From Bacillota bacterium (GTDB lineage Bacteria > Bacillota > Clostridia > Acetivibrionales > Acetivibrionaceae), in NCBI GenBank assembly GCA_023398495.1, contig JAEWSG010000128.1, forward strand, positions 1 through 49,162: DNA of 49,162 nucleotides, in the 5' to 3' direction. The translations under genes were made by a program, and so were the position numbers. Below the pieces are notes generated by a model that was given only the letters and a program-made list of their open reading frames with translations, was not told the origin of the DNA and ran no database searches. Position 1 is the stretch's first letter, and the number at the start of each line of letters is the position of its first letter. Shown here in pieces: positions 15,401 to 23,435 of the stretch.

Positions 15401-16207
15401 TCTGTCTGCATATACATATTTTCTTGCTTCAATATAGCTCTCATAAGCCTTCTTTATAGGTTCACTGAATACGCCCTTCTCGATGTCTACACTCTGAATG
15501 TTTGTAAGAAAGGTTGTATGACGACAGTGATCTGACCAGTAAGTATCGATAACTCTTATTTCAGTATAGGTCGGATCCCTCTTTTCGGTATCCCTAAAAT
15601 ACTTCTGACAAAATTCAAGATCCTCTAAAGACATAGCCAATCCCATTTCGTCCATAAAACTCTTAAGCTCATCAAAACTTTTGTCTATAAATCCGTTCAA
15701 AACCTTTACATCCTCAGGTACATTAACTTCAACATCAAGAGAACACGGCTTCTCCATAGATGCCTCATGACTTTCAACAGGATTTATCAGATAACTCTTT
15801 GCCTTTTCATATTCAACATCTGATACAACTCCGTCAAGAACAACAATTTTGGCAACCTTTGTATTTGGCCTCTCACCATGGGTAAGTATCTGGACACACT
15901 GGGAAGCGGAGTCTGCCCTCTGGTCATATTGACCCGGCAAATACTCAACAGCAATTATCCTGCTTCCATTTCCGATTTCAATATTTTCATCAAAAACATT
16001 ATCAACGGGCGGTTCGGAAAATATTGTCGTTTTTGAACTTTCAAACTCCTCATCAGACACACCTTCAACATCATACCTGTTTATGATCCTTACATTATTT
16101 AATCCACCAATACCAAGGTTATATTTCAAGTCACGGTACAAGCTGCTAGCTTCAACGTCAAAACCCTTTTTCTTTTCTACAAAAACTCTTCTTACATTAT
16201 TAACCAT
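12434..16207 (-). CDS. purL: Phosphoribosylformylglycinamidine synthase, single-chain type
   Basis: 1257 residues. This is the fused form in which the synthetase (PurL) and glutaminase (PurQ) parts are in one chain. It makes FGAM from FGAR, glutamine and ATP in purine synthesis. Visible motifs include DTYWSDHCRHTTF, MFKNETHNHPTEIEPFGGAA and GGRTGRDGCGGATGSS. The C-terminal glutaminase has FIPVFPGTNCEYD, the nucleophile Cys in LGICNGFQAL, and His in VSHGEGRF. I chose the ATG at 16207 because AGGAGAG lies nine bases upstream; the longer frame adds 13 residues with no site. It is not in a pur operon, which is common for this large form. No purine riboswitch is visible upstream. Confidence 0.96.
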   Translation of the reverse strand: MVNNVRRVFVEKKKGFDVEASSLYRDLKYNLGIGGLNNVRIINRYDVEGVSDEEFESSKTTIFSEPPVDNVFDENIEIGNGSRIIAVEYLPGQYDQRADSASQCVQILTHGERPNTKVAKIVVLDGVVSDVEYEKAKSYLINPVESHEASMEKPCSLDVEVNVPEDVKVLNGFIDKSFDELKSFMDEMGLAMSLEDLEFCQKYFRDTEKRDPTYTEIRVIDTYWSDHCRHTTFLTNIQSVDIEKGVFSEPIKKAYESYIEARKYVYADRQKDVCLMDIATIAMKELKKKGKLEDLDESDEINACSIVVNVDVNGNNEEWLVMFKNETHNHPTEIEPFGGAATCLGGAIRDPLSGRSYVYQAMRVTGSGDPRTSIKDTIPGKLPQRKITTGAAAGYSSYGNQIGLATGQVAEIYDEDYVTKRMEIGAVIGAAPKKNVIRETPAAGDIIILLGGRTGRDGCGGATGSSKEHTEDSLLTCGAEVQKGNPPTERKIQRLFRRPEVSTMIKRCNDFGAGGVSVAIGELADGLKINLDLVPKKYEGLDGTELAISESQERMAVVVKKEDVDRFIEAAREENLEATTVAEVTAEARLSMVWRGKTVVSLSREFLNTNGVKQNSNVIITAPSGDNTYFKTFNGIAEKDLEKKWVDTLKNLNVCSQKGLIERFDASIGAGSVLMPFGGKHQLSPAEGMAAKIPVLNGDTTTGTLMAYGYNPLIAKWSPFHGAVFAIVESVAKIVAMGGNYKTVRLTLQEYFEKLGKEPKRWGKPFSALLGAYYAQMKLGIPAIGGKDSMSGTFKDMNVPPTLVSFAVDVVDVRNVVSTEFKNVDSNVVLVELKRDEDQLPDFENLDKSYTKIHEIIKSGKVLAAQSVRFGGLVEAISKMSFGNMVGFMFKENMPIDKLFAPEYGSIVLEIDRKEDLDKLFDGIDYEVLGTTQKNETIDVNGISIKLQSLIESWEEPLEKIFPTRTDSIEDKPKRFAYEIRNTSKPKVSYAKPRIFIPVFPGTNCEYDTAKAFERAGGQAETFVIRNLSSSEIDKSVDLMAKMIDNSQIIMLPGGFSGGDEPDGSGKFIATAFRNPKVKDAVMRLLKERDGLMLGICNGFQALIKLGLVPYGEIRDLTHESPTLTFNTIGRHVSCMVNTRVSSTLSPWFNNLKVGDIHSIAVSHGEGRFVASEEVLKTLERNGQIATQYVDLDGNASYDIRYNPNGSFEAIEGITSIDGRVLGKMGHSERIGTNVIKNVPGEKDQKLFEAGVNYFKA

Positions 16208-16406
16208 AATTTCACACTCTCCTACTCTCTTCTGAATTAATAACAATATATATTTTACACTACTGTTTCACTCTTATCGAACTCAATCAATATACAATAT
16301 TTGTGCTCGTTATCCATATTACCCGAATCTCTTACATAATAAATTATAATATGATATAATAAATAAGTAAAATTAATAATTTTAATACTTAGTATAAGAG
16401 GTACTA
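16208..16406. promoter_or_regulatory. Divergent promoter region, purL / LysR
   Basis: This 199-bp gap holds promoters for both directions. An imperfect palindrome TAAGT-AAAATTAATAATTTTAAT-ACTTA (about 16366-16393) sits just before the LysR start and could be its autoregulatory T-N11-A site. TATAAT-like boxes occur at about 16351-16362. Whether the LysR protein also affects purL is unknown. Confidence 0.45.
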
Positions 16407-17309
16407 ATGGATATAAACTTTGAATTATACAAAACATTCTATCATGTTGCAAAAAACAACAGTTTTTCTGATGCCGCCACAAAGCTACATGTATCTCAAT
16501 CTGCAATCAGTCAGGCCATTAAAAACCTTGAAGACAAAACAGGTTCCCAACTTTTCTTCAGAAAGACCCGTGAAATCAAATTAACCGCAGAAGGTAAGCT
16601 GCTTTATAAACACATTGAACAAGCTTATAACTTTATTAAAACCGGCGAAAACAAGCTCCTTGAATCTCAAAACTTAGAAAACGGCGAAATAAGAATCGGA
16701 GTAAGCGATACCATATGCAAATATTACCTTATTGATACAATTGGTAAATTTATCAATAAACATCCAAAAGTTAAAATCCAGGTTATAAACAGAACCTCTC
16801 ATCAAATTCATAATATATTGAAGGAAGGCAAAATTGACTTTGGTATAGTAACCCTTCCTGTTCACGAAAAAGGCTTTGTAGTTGAAAATTTCCAGTCAGT
16901 AGAGGATATTTTTGTTGCATCAGATAAGTTTATTGAACTTAAAGACAAAAAAGTTTCACTAAAAGAGTTATCGGATTATCCTCTTCTGATGCTTGACAGG
17001 AACAGTGCAACCCGCCGAAATATAGACTTTTTCATTCAAAAGAAAGGCTTAAATCTGATTCCTGAGATTGAACTTGAAAGTATTGATCTTCTCCTCGAAT
17101 TTGCAAAGATCGGGCTTGGAATTGCCCATGTTCTAAAAGAAAGTGCAAGCAGTTTTATAGATAAAAAGGAACTGTTCAAGGTAGAACTCAAGGAAAAGCT
17201 TGCCTTAAGAAAACTTGGGATTATAACAACGAAAAATGTTCCTATTTCTAGAACCTCAACTGAGTTTATCAATTTACTTATACAGCCCCAGTTTCAGCCC
17301 TTGGAATAA
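16407..17309 (+). CDS. LysR-family transcriptional regulator
   Basis: 300 residues. The N-terminal winged helix-turn-helix (FYHVAKNNSFSDAATKLHVS, then QSAISQAIKNLEDKTGSQLF) is canonical. The C-terminal periplasmic-binding-like co-inducer domain starts near residue 90 (GEIRIGVSDTICKYYLI). It is divergent from purL and upstream of the XRE-cupin and acyl-CoA synthetase pair, so any of these could be targets. The ligand cannot be read from the sequence. Confidence 0.93.
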   Translation: MDINFELYKTFYHVAKNNSFSDAATKLHVSQSAISQAIKNLEDKTGSQLFFRKTREIKLTAEGKLLYKHIEQAYNFIKTGENKLLESQNLENGEIRIGVSDTICKYYLIDTIGKFINKHPKVKIQVINRTSHQIHNILKEGKIDFGIVTLPVHEKGFVVENFQSVEDIFVASDKFIELKDKKVSLKELSDYPLLMLDRNSATRRNIDFFIQKKGLNLIPEIELESIDLLLEFAKIGLGIAHVLKESASSFIDKKELFKVELKEKLALRKLGIITTKNVPISRTSTEFINLLIQPQFQPLE

Positions 17310-17649
17310 CATGTTATAACAGCAAAAACTGCCCCCTTTGTTATTCCTGAGTTGAAGATTTTTTAGAGTTAACGAATCTTACCTAATACTCTTAAAATAA
17401 TTAATGATAATACGCTTTAATTGGATACCTCCTTTACATTTCAAAGCAATTTGTGCTACGATGATATAGACTGTAGGTTTATGTTCATCGTAGTAAATAC
17501 AACTGTCTTATAGCTATTCTATAAGGCTTTTAGTGTATGTCGACTGCCTTTTTATGAAGAATATCAAAGTTTGAAAAACAAACTTTTTTATAGGAATTAT
17601 ATGCCGCAGCGTAAGCTGCAATCTTAATAAAATACGAAAGGATGGTTTT
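17310..17649 (+). promoter_or_regulatory. Structured leader upstream of the XRE-cupin gene
   Basis: This 340-bp gap contains, in order, a stem CTACGATGA/TCATCGTAG (17456-17493), a second stem CTTATAG/CTATAAG (17507-17525), an intrinsic terminator-like hairpin AAAGTTTG-AAAAA-CAAACTTT plus T run (17566-17590), and a short GCAGC-GTAA-GCTGC hairpin just before the ribosome site. The terminator could simply end the LysR transcript. Alternatively the array is an attenuator for the downstream operon. It matches no riboswitch class I know. Confidence 0.5.
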
Positions 17650-18201
17650 ATGTCAGAGCAAATCAAGCAAATCAGCAGGAGAATTAAGGAACTTCGCGAA
17701 ATTTCCGATGTCTCACCCGAAACCTTAGCTAAAGATCTTAATATATCTATTGAAACTTATCTAGAATATGAAAGTGGAAATATTGATATACCTGTGAGTT
17801 TCCTTTATGGAATTGCAAACAAATTCAACGTCGAGCTTGCTGCAATCCTTACCGGGGAAGCCCCAAAGCTTCATACATATTCCGTCGTACGTAAGGACAA
17901 GGGTATAAGTGTTGACAGACGAAAAGAGTACACGTACCAAAGTCTTGCATACAATTTTGTGCACAAAAAGGCTGAACCATTTATGGTCACTGTTGAACCC
18001 GACTCATCTCCTGAAGTACATTATAATTCTCATCCCGGTCAAGAATTCAATTATGTCATTGAAGGAACCTTAAAAGTAATAATTAATGGTCATGAGGTTG
18101 TTCTGAACGAGGGAGACTCATTGTTCTTTGATTCTGGAGTGAATCATGGTATGAAAGCTATGAATGAAAAACCCGCTAAATTTTTAGCAATAATTTTATA
18201 A
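17650..18201 (+). CDS. XRE-family regulator with C-terminal cupin domain
   Basis: 183 residues. Residues about 8-60 form an XRE/Cro helix-turn-helix (ISRRIKELREISDVSPETLA). After a linker, a cupin domain begins near residue 105, with the metal/ligand-type motif HPGQEFNYVIEGTLKVIING, GDSLFFDSGVNHGM and a final strand. The family senses a small molecule through the cupin and controls adjacent metabolic genes. It lies 16 bp upstream of the acyl-CoA synthetase gene, its most likely regulatory partner. The start follows AAAGGATGG. Confidence 0.92.
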   Translation: MSEQIKQISRRIKELREISDVSPETLAKDLNISIETYLEYESGNIDIPVSFLYGIANKFNVELAAILTGEAPKLHTYSVVRKDKGISVDRRKEYTYQSLAYNFVHKKAEPFMVTVEPDSSPEVHYNSHPGQEFNYVIEGTLKVIINGHEVVLNEGDSLFFDSGVNHGMKAMNEKPAKFLAIIL

Positions 18202-18217
18202 TGGAGGTCAGTTTTAA

Positions 18218-19870
18218 ATGCTGGAAAAATATATTTCAAAGGTAGATTTTAATTCTTATGAAGATTATCTTGCAAATTATAAAATAACCGTTCCGGACAA
18301 CTTTAATTTTGCCTATGATGTTGTAGACGAAATTGCAGGAAAAACCCCGGACAAAGTTGCTATAGTTTGGTGTGATGAAAAAGGTGCTGAAGCAACTTTC
18401 ACTTTTGGGCAGTTAAAGCACTATAGTGATAAGACTGCCAACTTTTTTGCAAAAGCGGGTATTGGAAAAGGCGACCCGGTAATGCTTATCCTGAAAAGGC
18501 GTTATGAGTTTTGGTTTGCAATTCTTGCACTCCATAAGTTAGGTGCAATATGTATTCCTGCAACTCACCTTCTGACTTCAAAGGATATAGCTTACAGAGC
18601 TAATGCGGCAGATATAAAAATGATTGTCTCAGTTGCAGAAGATGAGGTTATAAGACATATAGAAGATTCTATGGCTAAATCCCCTACACTCAAATCGCTA
18701 GCACTGGTAGGAGGGACCAAAGAAGGTTGGTATGATTTTACTAAAGAAGTAGAAGAAGCTTCCTCAGAATTTGCAAGACCTACCGGTGATAATGCTTCAA
18801 CTAACGATGATATTATGCTTCTGTATTTTACTTCAGGAACCACTGGTATGCCAAAAATGGTAAGACACAATTTCACATACCCACTAGGTCACATTCCTAC
18901 GGCCAAGTATTGGCAAAATGTACAAGAAGGCGGTTTACATCTTACTGTAGCTGACACAGGCTGGGCCAAAGCAGTATGGGGCAAGATTTACGGTCAATGG
19001 ATGGCAGGATCTGCTGTCTTCGTATATGACTATGACAAATTTGTTCCTAAAGAGCTCTTAAGCGTTATATGCAAGCATGGCGTAACATCATTCTGTGCTC
19101 CTCCAACAATATACAGGTTCTTTATAAAGGAAGACCTCACACAATATGATTTGAGCAAACTTAAGTATTGTGCTATCGCAGGAGAGCCTTTAAATCCCGA
19201 AGTTTATAATCAATTCCTTAACCTGACAGGTTTAAAACTAATGGAAGGTTATGGACAAACTGAATTGACTGTTGTATTAGGTACTTTTCCATGGATGGAT
19301 CCAAAACCGGGTTCAATGGGCAAACCAACTCCAGGATATGATGTTGACATAATTGATGAAAACGGAAAATCCTGCGAGGTTGGTGAGGAAGGCCAGATAA
19401 TTATAAGAACAGATAAAAGCATACCGGTTGGCATGTTTCAGGGGTACTACAGAGATGAGGCACTAACCAAAAAGGTATGGCATGATGATATATATTATAC
19501 AGGAGACATGGCTTGGAAAGATGAGGACGGCTATTACTGGTTTGTGGGTAGATCGGATGATGTAATAAAAAGCTCAGGTTACAGAATCGGACCTTTCGAA
19601 GTAGAAAGTGCCTTAGTAGAACACCCGGCAGTACTAGAATGTGCCATAACTGCAGTTCCTGACCCTGTCAGGGGACAGATTGTCAAAGCAACAGTAGTAT
19701 TAACAAAAAAATACACTGCAAGTGATGAGCTTGTAAAGGAACTTCAGGATCATGTAAAGAAAGTAACTGCTCCTTACAAATATCCAAGAATTATAGAATT
19801 TGTAGAAGAACTCCCAAAAACTATCAGCGGAAAAATCCGTAGAGTTGAGATACGCCAAAAAGATTCTTAA
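18218..19870 (+). CDS. Acyl-CoA synthetase, AMP-forming (medium-chain/acetyl-CoA synthetase-like)
   Basis: 550 residues, the typical length of an ANL-superfamily acyl-CoA ligase. Motifs: A3 P-loop LLYFTSGTTGMPKMVRH, A5 GYGQTEL, A7 YYTGDMAWKDEDGY, A8 hinge GRSDDVIKSSGYRIGPFEVE, and the A10 catalytic Lys in PKTISGKIRR. It activates a carboxylic acid to an acyl-AMP and then to an acyl-CoA. The architecture and AVWGKIYGQWMAGSAVF segment fit the MACS group, but the substrate (a short, medium or aromatic acid) cannot be set. It is paired with the XRE-cupin gene and has a TGGAGG ribosome site in the 16-bp gap. Confidence 0.93.
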   Translation: MLEKYISKVDFNSYEDYLANYKITVPDNFNFAYDVVDEIAGKTPDKVAIVWCDEKGAEATFTFGQLKHYSDKTANFFAKAGIGKGDPVMLILKRRYEFWFAILALHKLGAICIPATHLLTSKDIAYRANAADIKMIVSVAEDEVIRHIEDSMAKSPTLKSLALVGGTKEGWYDFTKEVEEASSEFARPTGDNASTNDDIMLLYFTSGTTGMPKMVRHNFTYPLGHIPTAKYWQNVQEGGLHLTVADTGWAKAVWGKIYGQWMAGSAVFVYDYDKFVPKELLSVICKHGVTSFCAPPTIYRFFIKEDLTQYDLSKLKYCAIAGEPLNPEVYNQFLNLTGLKLMEGYGQTELTVVLGTFPWMDPKPGSMGKPTPGYDVDIIDENGKSCEVGEEGQIIIRTDKSIPVGMFQGYYRDEALTKKVWHDDIYYTGDMAWKDEDGYYWFVGRSDDVIKSSGYRIGPFEVESALVEHPAVLECAITAVPDPVRGQIVKATVVLTKKYTASDELVKELQDHVKKVTAPYKYPRIIEFVEELPKTISGKIRRVEIRQKDS

Positions 19871-19887
19871 TCTGCCTTAGAACTATT

Positions 19888-19965
19888 TAAGGTATGACTA
19901 AAATATAAGTTGCTACTCTATATAAATCGTAAAAATGGTTATACAAGTATAATATGAATTTCACC
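19888..19965. repeat. Dispersed AT-rich repeat, copy B
   Basis: The first 33 bp match copy A at 11569. The following part (CTATATAAATCGTAAAAATG to AATTTCACC) matches the region at 32224-32272. Copy B thus seems to be the fullest version. It sits just before the convergent terminator. Confidence 0.55.
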
Positions 19966-20009
19966 AATAACAATAAAAGAACCTTATTTAAGGTTCTTTT
20001 ATTGTTATT
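19966..20009. terminator. Bidirectional terminator between acyl-CoA synthetase and htpG
   Basis: Perfect 20-bp arms AATAACAATAAAAGAACCTT and AAGGTTCTTTTATTGTTATT flank a four-base loop ATTT. Placed between convergent genes, with T-rich sides in both directions, it should stop both transcripts. Confidence 0.85.
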
Positions 20010-20100
20010 AAGACATTTATTCGTTAAATTCTTCACTACACAGGTTACTATCTATGACTATTTTTTACATCTTCTAACACAGTGCACCTTTTCTCAATTC

Positions 20101-22026
20101 TCACTTTGCATCCTCTGCTGCAAGCCTTGAAAGTATAGTATTGCTTCTCTCAATAAACTTTGTCATCGCATCAGGCTCAAGATGCTTATGGCTCATCAGT
20201 GCAAGGTCATAAACATGTTCACAGATAAGTTGTACATCTTCCTTTCTCTCTTCCTTCTCTTTAAGGCTTATCAATGAACGGATCAAACTATTGTTACGGT
20301 TTAATACAAGCGTCTCATCATTACCGTACATCCCGCCAAAATTTAAGCCTCCATAGTTTCTAGCCATTTCCTGCATTCTTCTTGACTGCTCCGACAAAAG
20401 TATCATTGCAGGAACCGATTCCGACTTTAATGCTTCAACCTGAACCTTCAGATTCTCATTATTCATACTTCCTTTGAATATCTTTTCAAGGCTTTCAGAT
20501 AATTCTTTCACAGTCTCATCATCTTTACTATCCTCCGGATTCTTCAGACTATCACTTATGTCTGAATCTATACGAAGGAATTTTACATCCTTTTCTTCCA
20601 TCTCCATGTACTGGATAAAGTGGCTGTCTATCAAGGTTGAGAGAATGACGGCTTCCATCTCTTGTTCTTTGAATAGCTTTATATATTGAGCCTGCTGCCT
20701 TTCATCCGTAACATAAAACACCTTGTTTTCATGCTTTTCCTTGTTGTGCTCCAAGTATTCCTTTAAAGTGACATATTCACCTTTCGTAGTCTTAAAAATT
20801 ACAATATCCTTTACTTTTTCAAAGAATTTTTTCTCTTTAATACATCCAAACTTAACAAACGGATTTATATCATCCCAGTATTTATTAAAGGTTTCACGTT
20901 CTTTTTCAAAAAGTGAGGTCAGCTTATCGGCAACCTTTTTGGTTATGTGTGTTGAAATTTTATTAACATACCCGTCGTTCTGCAAAAAGCTTCTAGATAC
21001 ATTAAGCGGAAGATCAGGACAATCAATAGCCCCTTTTAGCAACATCAAAAACTCAGGAATTACTTCTTTAATGTTATCTGCTACAAATACCTGATTGTAG
21101 AATAGTTTTATCTGCCCTTCCATAGTATCAAACTCATGCTTTAATTTAGGGAAATACAAAATTCCCTTAAGGTTGAAGGGGAAATCCATATTCAAGTGTA
21201 TCCAGAATAAAGGCTCATTAAAGTCGAAAAATACTTTCCTGTAAAAATCCTTGTATTCTTCATCAGTACAATCCTTAGGATTTTTAAGCCATAAAGGATT
21301 TGTATCATTTATAGGCTTTGGCTCTTCCGGTTTTTGCCCTTCGTCCTTTTCATCGGCTATTACATCGGCCTTTTCATTTTTATCCTTTTTCTCATTTGCA
21401 TTCTCAAAATATAACTCATAAGGTAAAAACGAAAAATATTTGACTAGTATCTCCCTGACTTTGTAGCTTTCAAGAAATTCCTTGCTGTCTTCCGAAATAT
21501 ATAAAGTTACAGTAGTTCCTCTCTCTGTTCTTTCTGATTTATCCATTTCAAACTCAGTACCGCCATCACTTACCCATCTTACCGCCTGAGCCCCATCCTG
21601 ATAAGAAAGAGTGTCAATCTGCACCTTATCGGAAACCATAAATGCCGAATAAAAACCTAAACCGAAGTGTCCTATGATCTGGCTGTCATCAGCTTTATCT
21701 TTGTATTTTTCAACAAAATCCTTTGCTCCGGAAAAAGCGATCTGGTTAATATATTTGTTTACCTCATCTTCGGTCATCCCTAATCCGTTGTCTATTATCT
21801 GTATGGTCTTTTTCTCACCATCTACGATGACTTTAATATAATACTTCTCATCACTATTGATACTCGCTTCTCCAATAGCTGAAAGTTTTTTCAGCTTGCT
21901 TATGGCATCACTTCCGTTTGAAACCAATTCACGGACAAAAATGTCTTTTTCAGAGTAAAGCCATTTCTTTATAATCGGAAAAATATTTTCTGTATTTATG
22001 GATATTGTTCCACTTTGGTGATTCAT
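20101..22026 (-). CDS. htpG: Chaperone HtpG (Hsp90)
   Basis: 641 residues, full length. The N-terminal GHKL ATPase shows RELVSNGSDAISKL, IIDNGLGMTEDE, GHFGLGFYSAFMV and RGTTVTLYI. The middle domain holds RSFLQNDGYVNKISTHITKK-like sequence, and the C-terminal dimerisation domain is present. A charged Lys/Asp/Glu linker follows the ATPase. It is a cytosolic, ATP-driven chaperone induced by stress. The start ATG has GGAGGG upstream. Upstream sequence carries a perfect CIRCE operator and a strong promoter, so it is an HrcA-regulated single gene. Confidence 0.97.
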   Translation of the reverse strand: MNHQSGTISINTENIFPIIKKWLYSEKDIFVRELVSNGSDAISKLKKLSAIGEASINSDEKYYIKVIVDGEKKTIQIIDNGLGMTEDEVNKYINQIAFSGAKDFVEKYKDKADDSQIIGHFGLGFYSAFMVSDKVQIDTLSYQDGAQAVRWVSDGGTEFEMDKSERTERGTTVTLYISEDSKEFLESYKVREILVKYFSFLPYELYFENANEKKDKNEKADVIADEKDEGQKPEEPKPINDTNPLWLKNPKDCTDEEYKDFYRKVFFDFNEPLFWIHLNMDFPFNLKGILYFPKLKHEFDTMEGQIKLFYNQVFVADNIKEVIPEFLMLLKGAIDCPDLPLNVSRSFLQNDGYVNKISTHITKKVADKLTSLFEKERETFNKYWDDINPFVKFGCIKEKKFFEKVKDIVIFKTTKGEYVTLKEYLEHNKEKHENKVFYVTDERQQAQYIKLFKEQEMEAVILSTLIDSHFIQYMEMEEKDVKFLRIDSDISDSLKNPEDSKDDETVKELSESLEKIFKGSMNNENLKVQVEALKSESVPAMILLSEQSRRMQEMARNYGGLNFGGMYGNDETLVLNRNNSLIRSLISLKEKEERKEDVQLICEHVYDLALMSHKHLEPDAMTKFIERSNTILSRLAAEDAK

Positions 22027-22094
22027 TAAAGCACCCTCCTGTCCAAATTAGTTTTTATCCTGGGAATTAATAAATAATTACTTCCCTAATAAAT

Positions 22095-22124
22095 ATATTA
22101 CATTCGTTTGTAAAAGCTTGTCAA
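22095..22124 (-). promoter_or_regulatory. htpG promoter
   Basis: On the minus strand, TTGACA (22124-22119) and TAATAT (22100-22095) are separated by 18 bp and lie about 70 bp before the htpG start. This is a near-consensus vegetative sigma promoter. Confidence 0.8.
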
Positions 22125-22131
22125 GATAATT

Positions 22132-22158
22132 TTAGCACTCATCATTGATGAGTGCTAA
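22132..22158. promoter_or_regulatory. CIRCE operator (HrcA site)
   Basis: TTAGCACTC-N9-GAGTGCTAA is a perfect match to the CIRCE consensus bound by HrcA. It lies seven bases upstream of the -35 box of the htpG promoter, rather than over the start site. It could also affect a divergent transcript, but no plus-strand gene lies nearby. Confidence 0.95.
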
Positions 22159-22189
22159 TAATTTATTAAAATATATGTAGTTACCCTTA

Positions 22190-22618
22190 TTAATCTTTTT
22201 TTCTGCATTTCGGACACAAACCGTACAATTCCAACCTGTGGCCTGTTATGTTAAAGTCAGTTTTCTTTCCTACATCCTTTTCAAGATTTTCAAGTGGACA
22301 AATATTTATAGGAACAGATTTGTGACAATTTGTACAGGTTATATGATGCTTATGACCTTCTAAAATAAGCTGGTATCTAGCTCTTCCGTCACTTAAAAGA
22401 CACTTGTCTAAAAGTCCTTTGTTTTCCATAAGATCAAGAGTCCTATAAACAGTGGATAGATTAGTTGAGGCTCCGGAATCTTTGACCTGAAGAAAAATCT
22501 CTTCAGCCGACAGCGGCACATCTGATTTTTCAAGAACTTCAATAATAACCCTTCTCGATCTTGTATCTTTGCATCCAATTTGTGCAAGTATTGTGTCATA
22601 GCCAGGACTTTTTCCCAT
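22190..22618 (-). CDS. Fur-family metal-dependent repressor
   Basis: 142 residues. Winged helix: TRSRRVIIEVLEKSDVPLSA to STNLSTVYRTLDLMENKGLL. Then the Fur hallmark GHKHHITCTNCHKSVPI, and a second Cys pair CPKC near the C-terminus, giving a structural Zn(Cys)4 site. The regulatory metal cannot be told apart by eye: Fur, Zur and PerR are all possible, with PerR less supported. The gene follows the prepilin peptidase gene by about 42 bp on the same strand and lies downstream of htpG's promoter region on the same strand. Confidence 0.93.
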   Translation of the reverse strand: MGKSPGYDTILAQIGCKDTRSRRVIIEVLEKSDVPLSAEEIFLQVKDSGASTNLSTVYRTLDLMENKGLLDKCLLSDGRARYQLILEGHKHHITCTNCHKSVPINICPLENLEKDVGKKTDFNITGHRLELYGLCPKCRKKD

Positions 22619-22660
22619 AATAAATTCATCCTTTTAACCCATAGTTATTTTTATTTTACT

Positions 22661-23305
22661 TTAAGCATGGAAATATTTCAATATATCTATCTTGTAAAAT
22701 TGCAAAGAACAGCTCCCCAGTATAGGAATTAATAAAATTGGATCTCTATAAATTCCTACCCTAAATAAGTTATTGAAAATGAAAAAAAAAGTTCCGATAA
22801 ATACCGCATATGCAAAACGGACTTTTCCTTTATCAGTCTTTTCTTCAAACTCAGTATAGGGTCTGAAACTTTGAAGTAGAAATATCATCTTGAAATAGTT
22901 GCAAAAGTGCATAAATCTATTCTTGGCATTTCTTCTTGTAACCATTAAGACAAGTGATATTATTCCACCTGCTATAAAGGAATATGCCATAATATCAATA
23001 ATACATTTTCCTCCGAAAATTGCACCTAAAGCACAAAAAAGTTTTATATCCCCTGCTCCAAGCATCCTTATGGCATATAGAGCAAATAGTAATATAAATG
23101 GAACAACAATTCCTAGAAAGGAATTTAGTACACCTTTACTTCTCTGGAAACCAAAACCTGTAAGCAAGCCTGCTGACACAAAAATCATCGTAATCTTATT
23201 TTTTATTTTATAAAATTTTATATCACTTATAAGTGCTGTAAGTAAAAGAATAGAAGCCTCAATATATTTAATTGCTATTTGACCCACCACCCATATGACA
23301 CACAA
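22661..23305 (-). CDS. Prepilin peptidase, A24 family
   Basis: About 214 residues, with six or so membrane segments. The two aspartyl-protease motifs are visible: Asp in ALISDIKFYKIKNK and the GxGD motif in RMLGAGDIKLFCALGAIFGG. The N-terminal methyltransferase domain of larger PilD enzymes is missing, so it is the short, TadV-like form. It would cleave type IV/Flp prepilins at the membrane. No pilin gene is in the window. The start is uncertain: the frame opens at TTG (23305) and a GTG a few codons later is possible. It follows the FHA-protein gene. Confidence 0.85.
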   Translation of the reverse strand: MCVIWVVGQIAIKYIEASILLLTALISDIKFYKIKNKITMIFVSAGLLTGFGFQRSKGVLNSFLGIVVPFILLFALYAIRMLGAGDIKLFCALGAIFGGKCIIDIMAYSFIAGGIISLVLMVTRRNAKNRFMHFCNYFKMIFLLQSFRPYTEFEEKTDKGKVRFAYAVFIGTFFFIFNNLFRVGIYRDPILLIPILGSCSLQFYKIDILKYFHA

Positions 23306-23435
23306 ATTTCAAGGATTATATACTTTATGAACAATCTTTAACGCGATAAAACTTCAAACATAGGAACATTATTATGCAACGCAAAAAATGTAAATCAGTT
23401 TTTTTGAAACACCAATTCACCAGTTTTTATTGGAA

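Noticed and set aside
16208..16406. Purine riboswitch upstream of purL
   Set aside because: No three-way junction or conserved loop sequence is seen in the 199 bp.
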